Positions 41,486 through 49,683 of a stretch of DNA of 64,000 nucleotides are shown here, in pieces. The notes under the pieces were generated by a model. It saw nothing but the letters and a program-made list of their open reading frames with translations. It was not told the DNA's origin and made no database searches. The first letter of the stretch is position 1. Each line of letters begins with the position of its first letter. Made by a program: the position numbers and the translations under genes. Source of the DNA: Bin87 sp965204905 (lineage in GTDB: Bacteria > Chloroflexota > Dehalococcoidia > Lucifugimonadales > UBA3495); the NCBI GenBank assembly GCA_965204905.1, contig OZ242042.1, positions 2,232,001 to 2,296,000 of the forward strand, in the 5' to 3' direction.

Positions 41486-42181
41486 GTGACCACCGAAGCC
41501 GCTCACTGGGGATACACCGGGCTGGAAGGCCCCGAGCATTGGGGCTGCCTGTCCGAAGCGTACCGTCCCTGCTCGGAAGGTGTTAAGCAGTCGCCGGTGA
41601 ACATTACCGGATGCGTGGACTCGGCGGGAGCGCGCATTGAGTTTGCCTACTCGGGCCGGGCGATTGCCGCGCGAAACAACGGTCACACGGTGTACTTGGA
41701 CTTTCCGGCAGGGAGCGCGCTGCGTACGGCCGGGTTGCGTTACGAGTTACAGGGTGTCCACTATCACTCGCCGGGCGAACATCAAGTGGACGGCGAGGGT
41801 TTTGCCGCCGAGTTACACTTGGTGCATCAGGACACAGACGGAAATCTCGCAGTGGTAGGCTTGCTGTTCCACCTGGGGATGGCAGCCAGTCCGCTGGTGC
41901 AGAATTTGCTGGACGCCGCGCCTGTGCTTGGAGAAGCAACAGACTTAGCGGACGGGGCTTCCGCCGCCGACTACGCGCCGGCCGCGCTGGACTACTACGG
42001 CTACGACGGGTCCTTGACCACACCGCCCTGCACCGAAGGCGTGCGCTGGATTGTCATGCAGTCCATCGGCACGGTGTCGCAGGAGCAGGTGAACCGGATG
42101 CAGGAATTGACGAGCGGGCCGAACAACCGGCCGGTGCAGGATATTGGCAGCCGTGCGATTGTCGCCGTAGGATCAGCATGA
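41486..42181 (+). CDS. Alpha-type carbonic anhydrase
   Basis: Zinc enzyme converting CO2 to bicarbonate, 231 residues, alpha class. Zinc ligands are visible in GVHYHSPGEHQ (the two His) and AELHLVHQD (the third His). The HWGY start, QSPVNI and YDGSLTTPPC segments confirm the class. It begins with GTG and lacks a signal peptide, unlike most bacterial alpha-CAs, which are exported. It is last in the operon with the reductase and the 162-residue protein, and a repeat follows its stop. Confidence 0.93.
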   Translation: MTTEAAHWGYTGLEGPEHWGCLSEAYRPCSEGVKQSPVNITGCVDSAGARIEFAYSGRAIAARNNGHTVYLDFPAGSALRTAGLRYELQGVHYHSPGEHQVDGEGFAAELHLVHQDTDGNLAVVGLLFHLGMAASPLVQNLLDAAPVLGEATDLADGASAADYAPAALDYYGYDGSLTTPPCTEGVRWIVMQSIGTVSQEQVNRMQELTSGPNNRPVQDIGSRAIVAVGSA

Positions 42182-42194
42182 TGCCGGTCCGGTC

Positions 42195-42224
42195 ACTGGA
42201 TTCCTGCTTTCGCAGGAATGACGA
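42195..42224. repeat. Dispersed repeat family R1, copy
   Basis: ACTGGATTCCTGCTTTCGCAGGAATGACG, with the compensatory arm change (CCTGC and GCAGG) that keeps the hairpin. Confidence 0.75.
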
Positions 42225-42261
42225 ATGGGGAGTTCTCCAACTGCGAAAGGCCGAAATAAAA

Positions 42262-42335
42262 TGGAGCGGGCGATGGGAATCGAACCCACGTAGCCAGCTT
42301 GGAAGGCTGGGGCTTTACCACTAAGCTACGCCCGC
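42262..42335 (-). tRNA. tRNA-Gly, anticodon TCC
   Basis: Cloverleaf with acceptor GCGGGCG/CGCCCGC, D-loop AGTGGTAAA, anticodon arm CCAGC-CTTCCAA-GCTGG (TCC), T-loop TTCGATTC and an encoded CCA. The promoter -10 (TATAAT on the minus strand, 42347-42352) is just upstream. Confidence 0.95.
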
Positions 42336-42346
42336 TCAGTACATCC

Positions 42347-42352
42347 ATTATA
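42347..42352 (-). promoter_or_regulatory. -10 element of the tRNA-Gly gene
   Basis: TATAAT on the minus strand, about 11 bases before the mature 5' end. It is only four bases from the start of the divergent deoxyribosyltransferase gene, and its upstream elements would lie inside that coding region. Confidence 0.6.
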
Positions 42353-42356
42353 CCCT

Positions 42357-42821
42357 ATGCCTAAAACCGTTTACCTCGCCAACCCCTACGGTTTCTCTAC
42401 GCAGCAGAAGGCTGCCCTGTTGCCGCCCATTATCTCCGCCTTGGAAAACTTGGGCTTGGAGGTCTGGGAGCCATTCGCCCGCAACAACCAGGTGGACTTT
42501 CAACGAGCCGGCTGGGCTTACCGCGTTGGCCAGCAGGACTATGCGGACGTGGTGGACGCAGATGGCATATTCGCGGTGGTGAACGGAGTACCCCCGGACG
42601 AGGGCGTGATGATTGAACTGGGAATGGCCATCGCCCTGGGCAAACCCACCTTCCTGTTCCGAGACGATTTCCGCCGCGCCACTGATAGCGAGGAGTATCC
42701 GCTCAACCTGATGCTCTTCACAGGGATGCCGGAACAGAACTGGCAGGACTATTACTACACAACAGTGGACGAAATCACCGACCAGGGGAAAGCCCTGGCG
42801 CAATGGGCTGCCGCATGTTGA
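42357..42821 (+). CDS. Nucleoside 2-deoxyribosyltransferase
   Basis: Transfers 2-deoxyribose between bases in nucleotide salvage, 154 residues, cytoplasmic. VYLANPYGFS opens the Rossmann-like fold, the ADGIFAVVNG segment and DEGVMIELGMAIALGKP block (with the Asp and Glu that hold the ribosyl intermediate) are family blocks. It begins directly after the divergent tRNA promoter. The nitronate monooxygenase overlaps its end. Confidence 0.85.
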   Translation: MPKTVYLANPYGFSTQQKAALLPPIISALENLGLEVWEPFARNNQVDFQRAGWAYRVGQQDYADVVDADGIFAVVNGVPPDEGVMIELGMAIALGKPTFLFRDDFRRATDSEEYPLNLMLFTGMPEQNWQDYYYTTVDEITDQGKALAQWAAAC

Positions 42822-43831
42822 AAACCCGTTTCACCGAACTGCTGGGCCTGCGATATCCCGTCATGTCCGCGCCTATGAGCAACCACAGCGGAGGACGACT
42901 GGCGGCGGCGGTGTGCCAGGCAGGGGGGTTAGGAACATTCGGAGGCAGCAACAATTTCGGCCCCGAGTGGTTCGCGGAGCAGATCTACTTCATTCGGTCT
43001 CAAAGCGACCGACCTTTCGGCGTGGGATTCATCACCCAATTGATTGAGGCTGACCCGGGCAATTTTGAAACTGCTGTCGCCGAAAGAGTACCCGTTTTCA
43101 TTTTTTCATTTGCCGACCCACGCCCATGGCTGCCGAGAGCGCGCGACGCCGGGGCCACTACTATCTGCCAAGTACAAACGCCGAGAGCAGCGGAACTGGC
43201 GCTGGACGCGGGAGCGGACGTGCTGCTGGCACAGGGCAACGAAGCCGGCGGGCATACCGGCGAAATGAACCTGTTGCCGCTGCTGGTCGATCTCGTTGAG
43301 CGGTATCCTGACATACCGGTGCTGGCGGCGGGCGGGATCACGTCGGGGCGAGCTTTGGCGGGAGTGTTGGCCGGCGGCGCGGAAGGAGCGTCGCTAGGTA
43401 CCGCGATGCTGGCTACGCCTGAGGCGGTGGAAGTCCCGGATGCGTTCAAGGAGCAGGTCCTACGGTCGGGAGGTCAGGACACTTCCTACACGCGGTTGTA
43501 CGACCTGCTGGGAGATGAACCCTGGCCGTCTGGCATCGCAGGCAGGGTGTATCGCAACCGTTTGGTGCAGGAATGGGACGGTAGGGATGCTGAAATCCTA
43601 GCGAGACGCGAAGAGTTGGCCACCGATGTAGCCGCGGCCCGAGCGCGCCATGACCCGGAGCTGGCTTCAGTGTACATGGGCCAGGGGGTGGGACAAGTGA
43701 ATGGGATACGCCCGGCTGGGGAGAGACTCCGGCAGATCTGTCGGGACGCCGAAAGTATCTTGGTCGGCTTGGCAATTGTTGAAACCGAGGACGAAATAGA
43801 CGGCCCGCCTGAGAGTAATCATCATGTCTGA
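42815..43831 (+). CDS. Nitronate monooxygenase (2-nitropropane dioxygenase-like)
   Basis: FMN-dependent oxidation of alkyl nitronates, 338 residues. Diagnostic FMN-binding blocks are LAQGNEAGGHTGEMNLLPLL (about residues 145-165), the VLAAGGITSGRALAGVLAGGAEGASLGT stretch and an N-terminal PVMSAPMSNHSGG. It may have a different real substrate. The ATG at 42815 overlaps the stop of the preceding gene (ATGTTGA); an upstream ATG at 42803 is less likely. The methyltransferase gene overlaps its end. Confidence 0.88.
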   Translation: MLKTRFTELLGLRYPVMSAPMSNHSGGRLAAAVCQAGGLGTFGGSNNFGPEWFAEQIYFIRSQSDRPFGVGFITQLIEADPGNFETAVAERVPVFIFSFADPRPWLPRARDAGATTICQVQTPRAAELALDAGADVLLAQGNEAGGHTGEMNLLPLLVDLVERYPDIPVLAAGGITSGRALAGVLAGGAEGASLGTAMLATPEAVEVPDAFKEQVLRSGGQDTSYTRLYDLLGDEPWPSGIAGRVYRNRLVQEWDGRDAEILARREELATDVAAARARHDPELASVYMGQGVGQVNGIRPAGERLRQICRDAESILVGLAIVETEDEIDGPPESNHHV

Positions 43832-44645
43832 ACTGACCCAACCAACTCCCGAATACACCATGGGATACAGCCCGGAATTTCTGCAATTGCTGGATCGCCG
43901 CAATGCGGAAACCCACGCCGGCCATCTGATGCCCCATCTACGATCCGGCATGCGCGTCCTGGACTTCGGCTGCGGGCCCGGCACCATCACCGTCGGCCTG
44001 GCGCGAGCCGTAGAACCCGGTGAAATCCACGGCATCGACATGGAGGCGTCGCAGATCGAACTGGCGAGGGCCGCCGCCGCGTCCGGCGGGCATGACAACG
44101 CTTCGTTTCACGTCGGCAACGTGTATGAGTTGCCATTCGAGGACGAATCTTTTGACGCGGCGCACTGCCACGCAGTGTTGATGCACGTGCCCGAAACCCA
44201 ACGGGCATTGCAGGAAGTCAAGCGCGTACTGAAGCCCGGCGGCGTTATTGCCGGCCGGGAGATGATCGCCAGCGCCTCTTTCAGCGAACCGATGGGGGAA
44301 ACCACTGACCAGGCGTGGGCCACATTCATCAAGCTGCTGGCCGCCAACCAGGGACACCCTGAGATGGGCAAGCAGCTGAAATCGCACTTCCTCGAAGCCG
44401 GCTTTGTCGATATCCGCGCTACCGGATCGTTCGACTACTTCAGCTCGGCGGAAGACATCGCGTTTCTGCACGCCTTTATCTGCGACTGGTTCTTCATGCC
44501 GCAAGTTGTCGCGGCGGCGACGCAATACGGACTGGCGACGCACGAACAGTTTGACCGATGGCGGGCCGAAATGGACGAATGGAAAGAAATGCCCGGCGCA
44601 GTGGGCGGGTTGGCCTTTGGTGAAGCCATCGCCATCAAACCCTAG
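43824..44645 (+). CDS. SAM-dependent class I methyltransferase
   Basis: 273 residues. The SAM-binding motif I is VLDFGCGPGTITVGLA (about residues 36-52), followed by IHGIDMEASQ and the AHCHAVLMHVPE block. The protein resembles UbiE/COQ5-type enzymes, but no specific substrate is evident. ATG overlaps the preceding stop by eight bases. It is the last gene before the ABC-F gene on the same strand, which has its own promoter. Confidence 0.88.
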   Translation: MSELTQPTPEYTMGYSPEFLQLLDRRNAETHAGHLMPHLRSGMRVLDFGCGPGTITVGLARAVEPGEIHGIDMEASQIELARAAAASGGHDNASFHVGNVYELPFEDESFDAAHCHAVLMHVPETQRALQEVKRVLKPGGVIAGREMIASASFSEPMGETTDQAWATFIKLLAANQGHPEMGKQLKSHFLEAGFVDIRATGSFDYFSSAEDIAFLHAFICDWFFMPQVVAAATQYGLATHEQFDRWRAEMDEWKEMPGAVGGLAFGEAIAIKP

Positions 44646-44683
44646 CTGGCGCAGCGCGGCGGGGACGGTCGAAATGCCGCCGA

Positions 44684-44692
44684 TGATATAAT
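44684..44692 (+). promoter_or_regulatory. Extended -10 promoter for the ABC-F gene
   Basis: TGATATAAT, a perfect extended -10; start near 44699 leaves a leader of only about 14 bases with no clear ribosome site. Confidence 0.6.
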
Positions 44693-44712
44693 TCGACGCC
44701 GGGATTATTCGC

Positions 44713-46707
44713 ATGTTTTATGCATCCGACATCAGTAAGTCGTATGGAGACCGCATCCTGTTCAACGGGCTGGACGTGTCGGTGTCAGCCGGGGATCGTG
44801 TCGCGCTGATTGGCGCCAACGGGTCCGGTAAAACCACGTTGCTGGACATCCTGGCCGGCGAAACGCTGGCCGACACCGGATCAATATCTGGCCGCCGCGG
44901 AACGACGGTAGGATACCTGAGGCAGGAACCCGCGCCCTTCGCCGGCAAGTCGCTGCTTCGGGAGGTGCTGGAGGCGAACACTCATGCCATCGCGTTGGCC
45001 GACCTGATCGCCGGAATACGCGAGGAGCTTTCATCAACCGACACAACTGTGGAACAAGACTCGCTGATGGATCACCTGGCTACGCTTGAAAGCCAGTTGG
45101 AGGCAGCCGGAGGCGACGACCGCGACCACGAGGCGAAAGCCATCCTGTCGGGTCTTGGTTTCAAGGACAGCGACTTCACCCGCGACATGGCCGAGTTCAG
45201 CGGCGGCTGGATCATGCGCGCCGAACTGGCCCGCCTGCTCTTCCGCAACCCCGACGTGCTGCTGCTGGATGAGCCGACCAACCATCTCGACCTTGAAGCC
45301 AACATCTGGTTCGAGAAATACCTATCGGCCTTCAAGGGCGGCGTGGTGGTGACTTCTCACGACCGGACGTTTTTGAACCAAGTGGCGAATCGGGTGCTAG
45401 CCATTGAACCGGGCGAGGTGGTGCAGCATCGCGGCAATTACGACGAATACCTGGTGGCCCGCGAACGCGCATTGGAGATCAAGGAAGCGGCGGCGGCACG
45501 GCAGGAACGGGAAATCCAGCGACAGATGCGGTTCGTTGAGCGGTTCCGATACAAGGCTACGAAAGCGCGGCAGGTACAGAGCCGGCTGAAACAGCTGGAA
45601 AGAATAGAGGTCATCGAGTTGCCTCGGACCACTAAGAAAGTCCGTTATTCGTTCCCGGAGCCGCCCCGCAGCGGCGCGGACATTATCACACTAGCCGACG
45701 TTGGAAAATCATACGGCGACAACGTAGTGTATCGTGGATTGAATCTGACACTGGAGCGGGGCGACCGGGTAGCGTTGGTGGGACCCAACGGGGCCGGCAA
45801 GTCCACGCTGCTGAAGATTCTGGCCGGCGTCTTGCCGATTGACGGCGGAGAACGGCGGCTCGGCCACAACGTGACGAGTACGTACTATGCTCAGCATGTG
45901 CTGGACCAACTCGAACCCAGCAACACATCTATCGAGGAACTGCGAGAAGTTGCGCCTGCCGCGTCCGAGCAAAACTTACGCACCATTCTGGGCGGCTTTC
46001 TGTTCAGCGGCGACGATATTCTGAAGCCGATCTCCGTGCTGTCGGGCGGCGAAAAGGCGCGGGTGGCGCTGGCCAAACTGCTGTTGCAGCCGAGCAACTT
46101 CCTGCTGATGGACGAGCCGACCAACCATCTGGACATTGCGTCGCGGGAAATCCTTTCGGATGCGCTGGGAGACTACCGGGGATCCATCTGCCTGGTAACG
46201 CACGACCGCACCCTGATACGACAGGTTGCCAACAAGATCATCGAGATTGACGGCGGACGGCCCCGCGTATTCCCCGGCGACTACGACAACTACCTGTACC
46301 GCAAGCAGCAAGAATCCAAGCAACAGGAGTCCACCTCGGCTCTCAGCAGCAGCGAGAACGCCGCACCATCAGAGGTGCCGAAGAACGGCTCCGGTGGACG
46401 GCGATCCCGGCGCCCCCTTACGCCCGAGGAAGAACAACAGCGGGCTCTCAACCGCCAGGCGAGAAAACTAGCGGCCCGAATTGACGAGATCGGTGTTGAG
46501 ATCAACGACAAGGAATCCCAGTCGGCGGAGCTGGAAGCGATGTTCGCCAACCCGGAACGGTTTGACGACCGCAACCAGATGGAGGCTACCGGCGAGCGTT
46601 ACCGAGTACTCAAAGAGGAAGAACAATCTCTGTGGGATGAATGGGAGCGCCTGTCGGAAGAGGCCGAGGACATCGACCGGATTCTGGTGGGCCTGAGGTC
46701 TGATTAG
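44713..46707 (+). CDS. ABC-F family ATPase
   Basis: Soluble two-domain ABC ATPase that acts on ribosomes, 664 residues, no membrane spans. Nucleotide-binding domain 1 has Walker A GANGSGKTT (about 34-42) and signature FSGGW; domain 2 has GPNGAGKST and LSGGE. The linker (AAARQEREIQRQMRFVERFR) and a C-terminal coiled-coil extension of about 100 residues are typical of Uup/YdiF-like members. Role is translation quality control or antibiotic protection. Most likely Uup-like, not proven. Confidence 0.92.
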   Translation: MFYASDISKSYGDRILFNGLDVSVSAGDRVALIGANGSGKTTLLDILAGETLADTGSISGRRGTTVGYLRQEPAPFAGKSLLREVLEANTHAIALADLIAGIREELSSTDTTVEQDSLMDHLATLESQLEAAGGDDRDHEAKAILSGLGFKDSDFTRDMAEFSGGWIMRAELARLLFRNPDVLLLDEPTNHLDLEANIWFEKYLSAFKGGVVVTSHDRTFLNQVANRVLAIEPGEVVQHRGNYDEYLVARERALEIKEAAAARQEREIQRQMRFVERFRYKATKARQVQSRLKQLERIEVIELPRTTKKVRYSFPEPPRSGADIITLADVGKSYGDNVVYRGLNLTLERGDRVALVGPNGAGKSTLLKILAGVLPIDGGERRLGHNVTSTYYAQHVLDQLEPSNTSIEELREVAPAASEQNLRTILGGFLFSGDDILKPISVLSGGEKARVALAKLLLQPSNFLLMDEPTNHLDIASREILSDALGDYRGSICLVTHDRTLIRQVANKIIEIDGGRPRVFPGDYDNYLYRKQQESKQQESTSALSSSENAAPSEVPKNGSGGRRSRRPLTPEEEQQRALNRQARKLAARIDEIGVEINDKESQSAELEAMFANPERFDDRNQMEATGERYRVLKEEEQSLWDEWERLSEEAEDIDRILVGLRSD

Positions 46708-46714
46708 GTATGGT

Positions 46715-46770
46715 ACTGGATTCCCGCCCCGTATCAAGTACGGGGTGACGTTCTTTCGCCGGGAATGACA
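46715..46770. repeat. R1-type repeat containing a nested CCCCGTATCAAG element
   Basis: ACTGGATTCCCGCCCCGTAT ... GGGAATGACA: the R1 ends flank CCCCGTATCAAGTACGGGG (46727-46745), an inner palindrome also found at 59575. Confidence 0.6.
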
Positions 46771-46802
46771 GTGAATTGTTAACAGCGTCGGGAGGTTAGG
46801 CC

Positions 46803-47636
46803 ATGAATCTGGATGGGCGGGTAGCGGTCATTACCGGGGCGGGCCGTGGCATCGGGCGGGCCATTGCGCTGGCCTACGCTCGTGAGGGGGCAAAGCTGGC
46901 GCTGGCCGCACGGAGCGAATCCGAACTACAGGAGGTAGTCGGCGCCGTGTCGGAGTTGGGCGCTGAAGCGATTGCCGTCCCCACCGACGTTACGAGCAAG
47001 GAAGACACGGAACGGCTGGCCCGCAGAGCGGCAGAGCGATTTGGGCGGATTGACGTGCTGGTCAACAACGCCGGAATGTCCGGCCCCATCGGGCCGTTGC
47101 AGGGCAATGACATTGCCGACTGGGTGAATACCATCAACGTCAACCTCACCGGCACCTTCCTGACGTGTCGGGCCATAATCCCCGTAATGCTTGAGCAGTC
47201 GGGCGGAAAGATTATCAACCTGTCGGGCGCGGGGGCGACGAATGCGTGGAGCAATATGTCAGCCTATTGCTCCAGCAAAGCGGCGGTAGTACGACTGACC
47301 GAAGTGCTGGCCCAGGAACTGGATGGCAAGGGCATCACAGTGAACGCCCTGGGCCCGGGTTCGGTGCATACCAGTATGTGGGACAAGATGACCGAGCAGG
47401 CCGCCGAGGCGGGAGCCGATTTCATCCACGAGCTTGGGCTAAGAGTGACGTCGGGCGGGGGCGCGTCCATAGACGAGTGCGCCGAGCTAGCGGTATGGCT
47501 GGCCTCCGACGAAAGCGGGGCGCTGACCGGGAGGCTGATCTCGGCGGCAACCGACGACTTTCGCGGCCTGCCGCCGAGGATTGCGGAGATCATGGCCGGG
47601 GACGCATACACGCTGCGGCGCGTGGGGCTGGACTAG
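46803..47636 (+). CDS. Short-chain dehydrogenase/reductase (SDR)
   Basis: 277 residues. NAD(P)-binding ITGAGRGIGRAIAL (about residues 11-24), NNAG motif, and catalytic Tyr-x3-Lys in SAYCSSKAA. C-terminal region beyond the core (FHRLPPRIAEIMAGD-like tail) is longer than in many SDRs. Substrate unknown. It ends in a 4-base overlap with the convergent CaiB/BaiF gene, leaving no room for a terminator. Confidence 0.85.
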   Translation: MNLDGRVAVITGAGRGIGRAIALAYAREGAKLALAARSESELQEVVGAVSELGAEAIAVPTDVTSKEDTERLARRAAERFGRIDVLVNNAGMSGPIGPLQGNDIADWVNTINVNLTGTFLTCRAIIPVMLEQSGGKIINLSGAGATNAWSNMSAYCSSKAAVVRLTEVLAQELDGKGITVNALGPGSVHTSMWDKMTEQAAEAGADFIHELGLRVTSGGGASIDECAELAVWLASDESGALTGRLISAATDDFRGLPPRIAEIMAGDAYTLRRVGLD

Positions 47637-48820
47637 CAGGTAATCACTCCCTGGTCGGCAAGGCCGGCCATTTCGGTGTCCGACAGGCCCAGCAGGTCGC
47701 CATAGATTTCCGAGTTGTGTTCGCCGTATTTCGGTATCGGGCCGGCGGTGGTCGGCGTCTTGGAGAACTTGATGATGGTGGGGCCAGGCACCAGGATCTT
47801 TTTGCCGGGAGGATCGTGGGCATCCTCCTCCATCATCACTTCGCGCTCCCACATGTGGCTGTCGGCTAAAACCTCTGGGATGGACTTTACCGGGCCGAAG
47901 GGAATGTCGGCGGCCACCAGTGCCTCCTCGACCTCAGCCACGGTGCGTTCCTCGCACCACATCCGCAGCAACTCCATGCGTATTTCGGCCATGTTGGTGG
48001 CGAACATGGGGGCAGCGAACTCGGGATCTTCGGCCAGTTCGTCGTAGTCCATGACCTTGAGCATACGCTCCCACATGCCGGCGCGGGCGGCGCCGGTGGT
48101 GACCCAGCCGTCCTTGCACTTGAGGAAGGTTCCCACGCGAACGAAATCGTTGGTGTTGGTGTCGTAGCACATGGCAAGGGCGACTTCTTCAAGGGTGATG
48201 CCGCCGTCCAGCATGGCGACTTCCAGCCATTGACCCTCGCCGGTGCGGTCGCGGTGGCGGAGCGCGCCCAGGATCCCGATGACGGCGTGGAGCGCGGCGG
48301 TGCGGTCCATTACGGGGCCGTTGCCCATGATGGGTTCGCCGAAGCCACGGCCGGTCTGGTCGCCGAAGCCGCTCATGGCCTGGATGATGGGGTCGAAGCA
48401 CTGGCGCTCGCGGTAGGGACCGTACTGGCCGAAACCGGACACCGACGCCAGGATGATGTTGGGGTTGACCTTGCACAGTTCTTCATAGCCGAATCCCATC
48501 TTGTCCATGGTGCCGGGCCGGAAATTCTCCAGGACGACGTCGGAGACTTCGAGCAGGCGGAAGAACAGATCCTTCCCCTTTTCGTGGCGAGTGTTGAGGG
48601 TAACGCTCTTCTTGCCGCGGTTGTAGGCGGCGAACTGTACGCTCATGCTGCCCACGAAGGGGCCGGAGTCGCGCAGGTCGGCACCCTTGCGCCACTCGAG
48701 CTTGATGACCTCAGCGCCCATGTCCTGGAGGATCAGGCCGCCCCGGGGCGCAGCCTGCCAACGCGCTAGTTCCAGCACGCGAACGCCGTCCAAAACGGAC
48801 GCATTACCGTTAGCAATCAT
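47633..48820 (-). CDS. CaiB/BaiF family CoA-transferase
   Basis: 395 residues, class III CoA-transferase. The DGVRVLELARWQAAPRGGLILQDMGAEVIKLEWR stretch opens the fold, and the catalytic Asp is in GPVMDRTAALHAVIGIL (about residues 170-186). Transfers CoA between carboxylic acids in catabolism; the substrate is not known. The interwoven dimer of the family is expected. ATG follows a weak GGGAGACACC ribosome site. Confidence 0.9.
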   Translation of the reverse strand: MIANGNASVLDGVRVLELARWQAAPRGGLILQDMGAEVIKLEWRKGADLRDSGPFVGSMSVQFAAYNRGKKSVTLNTRHEKGKDLFFRLLEVSDVVLENFRPGTMDKMGFGYEELCKVNPNIILASVSGFGQYGPYRERQCFDPIIQAMSGFGDQTGRGFGEPIMGNGPVMDRTAALHAVIGILGALRHRDRTGEGQWLEVAMLDGGITLEEVALAMCYDTNTNDFVRVGTFLKCKDGWVTTGAARAGMWERMLKVMDYDELAEDPEFAAPMFATNMAEIRMELLRMWCEERTVAEVEEALVAADIPFGPVKSIPEVLADSHMWEREVMMEEDAHDPPGKKILVPGPTIIKFSKTPTTAGPIPKYGEHNSEIYGDLLGLSDTEMAGLADQGVITC

Positions 48821-48962
48821 GTGGTGTCTCCCGTCTTTTGGTTGTGGGCTTATTGTAACCGGATATTGGCGGGAAACGGAGATGGTGATGGTTGGTCGTT
48901 GTGGTGTTTCGCTGATCTTGCTCCTTTAGGGTTTTGGATTGGATGGTGAGAGGCAGGATTCT

Positions 48963-48977
48963 TCCGCCAGAGGCGGA
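48963..48977. repeat. TCCGCC-AGA-GGCGGA hairpin repeat
   Basis: A 6-bp palindrome with an AGA loop. Same element at 54206, and a variant (TCCGCC-ACA-GGCGGA) at 59615. Confidence 0.7.
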
Positions 48978-49317
48978 CCTTGCGGCGCATCGTTGTCAGC
49001 GTACGGCCGGGTTGGGTACGCAACTATTTGACCTACTTTTCGTGTACTCGGCGCGCCAATGGCGCACCTGCGCGCGGGCTCGGACAGACCCGGTGGACAC
49101 CAGAGGGCTGCGCCGGTGGGGAGTCAGGTCTTTAAGCGGCGTTAGCCAACGTGGGCCGGTTGCGGTTTTGGAACTGACGGGGTTGGCCGTCGATGCTGGA
49201 ATCCTACCTCTACTGATTTGGAGTTGCAAACAGCTGTTTTATCTAGATGAATCCAGCATAGTGGCTGCGACAGGGTAGCGGCAACGGCGGCGGTGTCACT
49301 GTTTTGAAAATCGGCGG

Positions 49318-49350
49318 ACTGGATTCCCGCTTTCGCGGGAATGACGGGGG
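49318..49350. repeat. Dispersed repeat family R1, best copy
   Basis: ACTGGATTCCCGCTTTCGCGGGAATGACGG, with 6-base arms CCCGC and GCGGG around TTTC, followed by a partial second tail. Confidence 0.85.
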
Positions 49351-49415
49351 TTAGCGGGAGTGACGGGGGTTGAACAGCTCATATACGGTAGCCTTGCTGG
49401 AATGACGCCGCAGTA

Positions 49416-49444
49416 TTGCCCAGGTAGTTGAGGGGCTGTACACT
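49416..49444 (+). promoter_or_regulatory. Promoter of the gatC-like gene
   Basis: TTGCCC (49416-49421), 17 bp, TACACT (49439-49444); start near 49451. Confidence 0.55.
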
Positions 49445-49479
49445 CGCGGCGAGGCTGAGTTTGACGGGAGGTGCAACGA

Positions 49480-49683
49480 ATGCCGATATCCGACGAAACC
49501 CTGAACCGGATCATTGCCGAATACGGCGGGTTCGAGTTGAGCGCCGAGGAATTGGAACTGGTCAAGCCCGAATTGGAGAACTATCTGACGGAACTCCAGA
49601 ACCTGCGGGATCTTGACCTGTCCGACGTTATGTCATCGCGCCTGTTGCGGGCAGCGGAAGGAGCGGAAGCCGATGCCGGATAG
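49480..49683 (+). CDS. GatC-like subunit
   Basis: 67 residues, matches the GatC fold of the Glu-tRNA(Gln) amidotransferase complex: PISDETLNRIIAEYGGFELS and LVKPELENYLTELQNLRDLDLSDV segments. ATG 49480 follows GGGAGG by seven bases. It overlaps the amidase gene by 11 bases, so the two are coupled. No gatB gene lies in the window. Confidence 0.82.
   Translation: MPISDETLNRIIAEYGGFELSAEELELVKPELENYLTELQNLRDLDLSDVMSSRLLRAAEGAEADAG

Larger units (their letters stand above)
48821..49415. other. Gene-free interval with repeats
   Basis: About 600 bases with no protein that looks real; small open frames here have unnatural composition. It holds a TCCGCCAGAGGCGGA hairpin (48963-48977) and one R1 repeat (49318). 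No tRNA-like or array-like structure is seen. Confidence 0.6.

Noticed and set aside
48934..49278. A 114-residue open frame in the gap after the CaiB/BaiF gene
   Set aside because: It has no ribosome site, no recognisable domain, and it contains a dispersed palindrome; its composition looks like non-coding DNA read by chance.
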